Assembly: GCF_001314325.1 (NCBI RefSeq)
Contig: NZ_CP009429.1
Location: 2,356,501 to 2,420,500 of the forward strand
Direction of reading: 5' to 3'
DNA: 64,000 bases
Origin: Sphingopyxis macrogoltabida
Lineage (GTDB): Bacteria; Pseudomonadota; Alphaproteobacteria; Sphingomonadales; Sphingomonadaceae
In this document: positions 60,606-64,000 of the stretch, in pieces
Layout of the letters: the number at the start of each line of letters is the position of its first letter
Position numbering within the stretch: position 1 is the stretch's first letter
The notes under the pieces: model-generated
What the model saw: only the letters and a program-made list of their open reading frames with translations
Database searches by the model: none
Told to the model about the DNA's origin: nothing
Translations under genes and position numbers: made by a program

Positions 60606-61378
60606 AGCGTCTGTCCATCGTCGATCGTGAACACGCTGCCGGTGATCCCGAGCGCCGCGTCCGAGCAGAGCAGCAGCAAGGGCGCATGAAGATCGCTCGG
60701 CGGACGCATGCGCTGGCGCGGGAAAGATTTCACCATCGCGTCGCCGACGTCGCTTTCGAACAGCTCGTGCGTCATTTCGGATTCGAAATAGCCGGGCTGG
60801 ATCACATTGACGCTGATCCCGCGCCGCGCCCATTCACGCGCCAGCGCCTTGCCGAGATGGCGAACCGCCGCCTTGGTCGCGCCATAGACCGACGTCGCCG
60901 GGAAGACCTTTTCGGCGGTGATCGAGCCGATCAGCACGATCCGCCCGTGCTGCTTCTCGCGCGCGCCGTCCTTGTCCAGCCGCTTCGCGCCCTCGGTCGC
61001 GGTCAGGAAGACGCCGCGGACATTCGCGGCGTGAAGGAAATCGACCTCGTCGACGCTCAGACCCATCGCCATCTTCTCGGTCGCGACACCAGCGTTGGCG
61101 ACGATCGTGTCGACGGTGCCGAAAGCCGCCTCGGCGGCATCATAGGCCGCCTTGGTCGACGCCTCGTCGGTGACGTCCATGCTCACCGCGACCGCCTGCC
61201 CGCCCGCGGCCTCGATCGCCGCGACCTGCTCGGCGAGCTTGTCGCCGCGCCGCGCCGCCAGCACGACCTTCGCGCCCGCAGCCGCGAGCGCTTTGGCAAA
61301 GCCCGCGCCGAGCCCCGACGAAGCCCCGGTGACAAGCGCAACGCGCCCCGTCAGGTCGAATTTCGGTTGCTCGGCCAT
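60602..61378 (-). CDS. Short-chain dehydrogenase/reductase (SDR)
   Basis: NAD(P)-dependent SDR of 258 residues: cofactor motif LVTGASSGLGAGFAKALAAA, IVANAGVAT, and the catalytic triad S152, Y165, K169 in SVYGATKAAVRHLGKAL. It ends in a typical LGITGSVFTIDDGQTL. First gene of the SDR, hydratase, lactonase-like operon, with a 16-base palindrome 41 bases upstream of its start. The set fits beta-oxidation-like or ring-cleavage chemistry on a CoA-bound or lactone intermediate. Confidence 0.9.
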   Translation of the reverse strand: MAEQPKFDLTGRVALVTGASSGLGAGFAKALAAAGAKVVLAARRGDKLAEQVAAIEAAGGQAVAVSMDVTDEASTKAAYDAAEAAFGTVDTIVANAGVATEKMAMGLSVDEVDFLHAANVRGVFLTATEGAKRLDKDGAREKQHGRIVLIGSITAEKVFPATSVYGATKAAVRHLGKALAREWARRGISVNVIQPGYFESEMTHELFESDVGDAMVKSFPRQRMRPPSDLHAPLLLLCSDAALGITGSVFTIDDGQTL

Positions 61379-61418
61379 CGTCTCTCCCTTTCCGTTACCG
61401 CTTCTGCCTTGGCGGTGA

Positions 61419-61434
61419 TTGACGTTTACGTCAA
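61419..61434 (-). promoter_or_regulatory. Palindrome TTGACG-TTTA-CGTCAA, candidate operator of the SDR operon
   Basis: Perfect 6-bp arms with a 4-base centre, 41 bases upstream of the SDR start. It resembles the ACGTTTACGT-type sites of LiuR-like MerR regulators of branched-chain and acyl-CoA degradation genes, as I recall them. No such regulator gene is in the window. Confidence 0.5.
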
Positions 61435-61471
61435 CCTGTCAAGTCACGGCAAAAAGGAGAACAAAAGGGGG

Positions 61472-61500
61472 TTGACGCCTTAGGAATGTTCCCCTAATGT
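61472..61500 (+). promoter_or_regulatory. Candidate promoter of the Na+/H+ antiporter gene
   Basis: TTGACG (61472-61477) and TAATGT (61495-61500) are separated by 17 bases. Transcription from here would give a leader of roughly 195 bases before the antiporter start at 61703. Confidence 0.5.
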
Positions 61501-61523
61501 TCTCTACGTGCACACACAACCTC

Positions 61524-61579
61524 ATCCCCCGTCGCGGCTGCCGAGCGCGGCGGACGGGGGATAAAGGGTCTTCATCCCC
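61524..61579 (+). promoter_or_regulatory. Mutually exclusive hairpins in the antiporter leader
   Basis: ATCCCCCGTC (61524-61533) pairs perfectly with GACGGGGGAT (61553-61562). The right arm's GGGGAT (61557-61562) can instead pair with ATCCCC (61574-61579). Two competing structures in a leader suggest conditional control of the downstream gene. No known riboswitch class was recognised. Confidence 0.4.
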
Positions 61580-61702
61580 TTCCCCGATCCAGAGCATTGA
61601 TCGCCGCGGCAAAGCGCGTCACAACGCCCTTGCGATACGGGCGTCGAAGAGGGGGCTTATCATGACATTATCACGCGGCCTCGTGCCGGACCGGACCTGA
61701 CC

Positions 61703-63286
61703 ATGCACGCCGTCGAAGCCTTCGAGCTCGTTCTCGCCCTGCTGGCTTTGGTCATCGGGCTGCACTGGCTGGCGCTCAAGCTGCGCTGGCCGCCCGCAAC
61801 CGCCCTCCTCGTCGGCGGCGGCGCGCTTGCCTTCATTCCCGGGCTGCCCGCAATCACCCTCGATCCCGAACTCGCGCTCGTGCTTTTCCTGCCGCCGCTG
61901 CTGATGGACGGCGCCTATTATACCGCGCTCGGCCGCTTCCGCCGCCACTTGCCGGGCATCCTGTCGCTCGCGGTCGGCGCGGTGGTCTTCACGACGCTGG
62001 TCGTCGGCGTGGTCGCCCACATGATCCTGCCTTCGCTGCCCTGGGCCGCCTGCTTCGCGCTCGGCGCGATCGTCTCGCCGCCCGACGCGGTGTCGGCGCG
62101 CGCGGTGCTGAAGGGCGTCCACCTGCCCCGCCGGCTGGAAGCGCTGCTGGAGGGCGAAAGCCTGCTCAACGACGCGACCGGCCTGATCCTCTTCCGCTTC
62201 GCCGTCGCGGCGACGCTCAGCGGCGTGTTCCACACCGGCGAGGCGCTCCAGAGCTTCGCCTTCGTCGCGATCGGCGGTGTCGCGGTCGGCGCCGTCGTCG
62301 CCAAGGGCTGGGTTTTCCTCGCCAAACGGCTGAACGACCGCATGCTGGTCATGCTGAGCACCATCTTGCTGTGCTGGGCCGCCTATCTGGCGGGCGAGGC
62401 CGTCCATGTGTCGGGCGTGATCGCAACCGTCACCGCGGGGCTCGCGATGGGGTGGTACCAGCATGAAATCCTGTCGGCCGAAATCCGGCTGCGCGCCAAT
62501 TCGGCGTGGTTCATCCTCGTTTTCGTGCTCGAAGCACTGGTCTTCATCCTGATCGGCTTTTCGCTGCGCGCCGCGATCGAGCGCATCGGCGGGATCACGG
62601 CGATCCCGCTGGCGTGGGTCAGCATGATGGTTGCGGTCGTGCTGGCAGTGACGGTGGCGCGTTTCGTCTGGATCTTCGCATCGGAGGCGGTGCTGGAGAC
62701 CGCACGCAAATTCGGGATCGAGCGCGCACGGCCGCTCGGCTGGCGGCAGGCGACGGTGCTGAGCTGGGCCGGGATGCGCGGCGTGGTGACGCTGGCCGTG
62801 CCGCTGACACTGCCGACCGAAATGCCCGGCCGCGACCTGATGCTGGTCTGCGCCTTCGCGGTCATTTTCGTGACCGTCGTGGTACAGGGATCGAGCCTCG
62901 GGCTGCTCATCCGCAAGGTCGCGCCGGTCGATGCCGACCCACCCGCGCAGATGGCGCTGCCCGCCGCCGAAGGCGCGATGGCGCACGCCCGGTCCGAAGT
63001 CGTCGAGCGGCTCGCCTATGACGAAGACGGCACGCTGATCCACCCGATGATGCTCGAGGAACATCGCAAGCGCATGCGCTTCATGGAGCGCTATACCGCC
63101 GAGCCGGCGGCGGCGATGGACGGGCTGCGTTCGCATTTCGACGTGCTGCTGCAGGCGATCGCCGCGAGCCGCGCCGAACTGATCCGCATCCACCGCGCCG
63201 GGCTGATCGAGGACGAAGTGCTCCACGAACTCGAACGCGACCTCGATATCGAGGAAATGGCGATGATCTTCCAGCGCGGCGACTAG
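61703..63286 (+). CDS. Na+/H+ antiporter, CPA1 family
   Basis: Monovalent cation:proton antiporter of 527 residues. About 12 hydrophobic segments occupy residues 1-410. FLPPLLMDGAYYTALG, GAIVSPPDAVSARAVLKG and GESLLNDATGLILFR (N156-D157 ion site) are diagnostic of CPA1/NhaP-type exchangers. The cytoplasmic tail of about 110 residues is rich in charged amino acids (HPMMLEEHRKRMRFMERY) and may sense pH or ions. It follows a structured leader and is transcribed away from the SDR operon. Confidence 0.9.
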   Translation: MHAVEAFELVLALLALVIGLHWLALKLRWPPATALLVGGGALAFIPGLPAITLDPELALVLFLPPLLMDGAYYTALGRFRRHLPGILSLAVGAVVFTTLVVGVVAHMILPSLPWAACFALGAIVSPPDAVSARAVLKGVHLPRRLEALLEGESLLNDATGLILFRFAVAATLSGVFHTGEALQSFAFVAIGGVAVGAVVAKGWVFLAKRLNDRMLVMLSTILLCWAAYLAGEAVHVSGVIATVTAGLAMGWYQHEILSAEIRLRANSAWFILVFVLEALVFILIGFSLRAAIERIGGITAIPLAWVSMMVAVVLAVTVARFVWIFASEAVLETARKFGIERARPLGWRQATVLSWAGMRGVVTLAVPLTLPTEMPGRDLMLVCAFAVIFVTVVVQGSSLGLLIRKVAPVDADPPAQMALPAAEGAMAHARSEVVERLAYDEDGTLIHPMMLEEHRKRMRFMERYTAEPAAAMDGLRSHFDVLLQAIAASRAELIRIHRAGLIEDEVLHELERDLDIEEMAMIFQRGD

Positions 63287-63312
63287 AAGCGAGGCGACCG
63301 GAAGCCCGGGGA

Positions 63313-64000
63313 CTAGAAGAAGGTGCGGATCGCGTCGATGACGCGGTAATCATCGTCGACGACCATCATCACCGGCCAGCGGTCGAAGGTCGTGCACGGA
63401 TGCGCGATGCCGAAACAGATCCGGTCGCCGACGGCAAGCGGGCTGTCGTCGGACAGCGCGACATAGGCGTGCTGGTCGTTCAACTTCAGCACCTGGTGCC
63501 CCGCCAGCGCCGCCGGCGCGGCCATGCCGTCGCGGTGCCATTTCAGCGGCGTCGGCAGATGGACGTCGAACGAGGCGTCGCGCTTGCCCATCGTCACGAT
63601 CGCCAGTCCCCGTTCGGGCAGCGACTGGACATAGGCCCAGACCTCGATCGCCGGGCGCAAGCCCTCGCCGAGTTCGCCGACCGCGGGCATACGCTGCGCG
63701 ATCGCCTTCGCATATTCGCTGAACCAGCTCGAATCATGGGTGATGTAACAGCCGCTGCGCAGCACGAGGATCGTCTCGCGCGCCATGCCCAGCCGCCGGG
63801 CGAGCAAGGGCGGCAGATCGTAATATTGCGATCCGCCCGCCGACACGATGACCGGCCCGTCGGCGAACAGCCCCTCGGCATCGCAGCCGACCGCGACCGC
63901 GGCCATATCGCCCAGCATTTTCTCGATCCGCGCGAGCGTTTCGGCGGGTTCGGCGGCTTCGAGTACCCCCTCGAACCCCTCGACGCCGCGCAGCGCGAGA
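63313..64000 (-). CDS. D-serine dehydratase-like / amino-acid deaminase family protein (5' end outside window)
   Basis: C-terminal part (about 228 residues visible) of a PLP-dependent D-serine dehydratase/D-threonine aldolase-like enzyme. Visible landmarks are ALRGVEGFEGVLEAAEPA near the edge, VIVSAGGSQYYDLP, and the C-terminal zinc-binding FGIAHPCTTFDRWPVMMVVD. The frame continues without a stop to base 64000, so the true start, with the PLP lysine region, lies beyond it. It is convergent with the antiporter gene, with 26 bases between them. The natural substrate is not determined by what is visible. Confidence 0.82.
   Translation of the reverse strand, partial: LALRGVEGFEGVLEAAEPAETLARIEKMLGDMAAVAVGCDAEGLFADGPVIVSAGGSQYYDLPPLLARRLGMARETILVLRSGCYITHDSSWFSEYAKAIAQRMPAVGELGEGLRPAIEVWAYVQSLPERGLAIVTMGKRDASFDVHLPTPLKWHRDGMAAPAALAGHQVLKLNDQHAYVALSDDSPLAVGDRICFGIAHPCTTFDRWPVMMVVDDDYRVIDAIRTFF

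Noticed and set aside
61497..61700. A 67-codon gene in the antiporter leader
   Set aside because: It covers the perfect hairpins of the leader, has no ribosome binding site and reads as low-complexity basic sequence.
1..64000. CRISPR arrays, tRNA or rRNA genes, insertion sequences
   Set aside because: No regularly spaced repeats, cloverleaf-like T-arm motifs, rRNA segments or transposase-like proteins were seen on either strand.

Overview
The window is high-GC, densely packed bacterial DNA. Three TonB-dependent receptors, several formylglycine sulfatases, TAT-exported hydrolases, MFS transporters and acyl-CoA enzymes suggest a sphingomonad (Sphingopyxis or a relative). That assignment rests on gene style only, because no rRNA or other taxonomic marker is present.

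Region 1 (1-8147) is a catabolic block. A TonB-dependent receptor, damaged by a small deletion with frameshift, diverges from a tight operon. The operon encodes a serine beta-lactamase-like hydrolase, an M19-type dipeptidase homologue with altered metal-site positions, an MHS-type transporter, a TauE/SafE (TSUP) permease broken by one extra G, and an aldehyde dehydrogenase.

Region 2 (8375-33121, minus strand) is the centrepiece: about 24.7 kb and 18 genes reading as one operon. Of its 17 junctions, 12 are 4-base ATGA/GTGA overlaps. It encodes a complete-looking extracellular contractile injection system (eCIS) apart from a tape measure. The genes are sheath, tube, gp26-like baseplate protein, an Ala/Pro-rich protein, DUF4255 tail terminator, AAA+ ATPase, a 78-residue protein, an 1132-residue DUF4157 protein (candidate cargo or toxin), CIS tube-initiator/LysM protein, a short LysM-like wedge, gpD hub, gpV spike, PAAR-like tip, gp25, two baseplate-J proteins, a gpI/beta-helix protein and a 1180-residue DUF6519-like/beta-helix protein. 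Head, terminase, integrase, lysis and type VI membrane-complex genes are all absent.

Region 3 (33398-37715, minus) is a coupled MFS transporter - amidase - AMP-forming acyl-CoA ligase operon that fits uptake, hydrolysis and CoA activation of an amide. Divergent from it are an IroE-like esterase, a TonB-dependent receptor and a TetR regulator (37847-41648). An ATP-grasp ligase with a membrane tail, coupled to a TSUP permease, follows (41797-43955).

Region 4 (44565-58219) is a sulfate-ester module. It holds a TonB-dependent receptor, a GPH-type symporter, a TauD-type alkylsulfatase dioxygenase and three Cys-type sulfatases. It also has a TetR regulator and a formylglycine-generating-enzyme homologue that carries a lipoprotein signal. 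A GGDEF diguanylate cyclase and a methyltransferase are embedded in it.

Region 5 (58341-64000) holds acyl-CoA and lactone chemistry (two enoyl-CoA hydratase/isomerase proteins, an SDR, an AHL-lactonase-like metallo-hydrolase). It continues with a CPA1 Na+/H+ antiporter that has a structured leader, and a D-serine-dehydratase-like gene cut by the window end. No tRNA, rRNA, CRISPR array, insertion sequence or integrase was seen.
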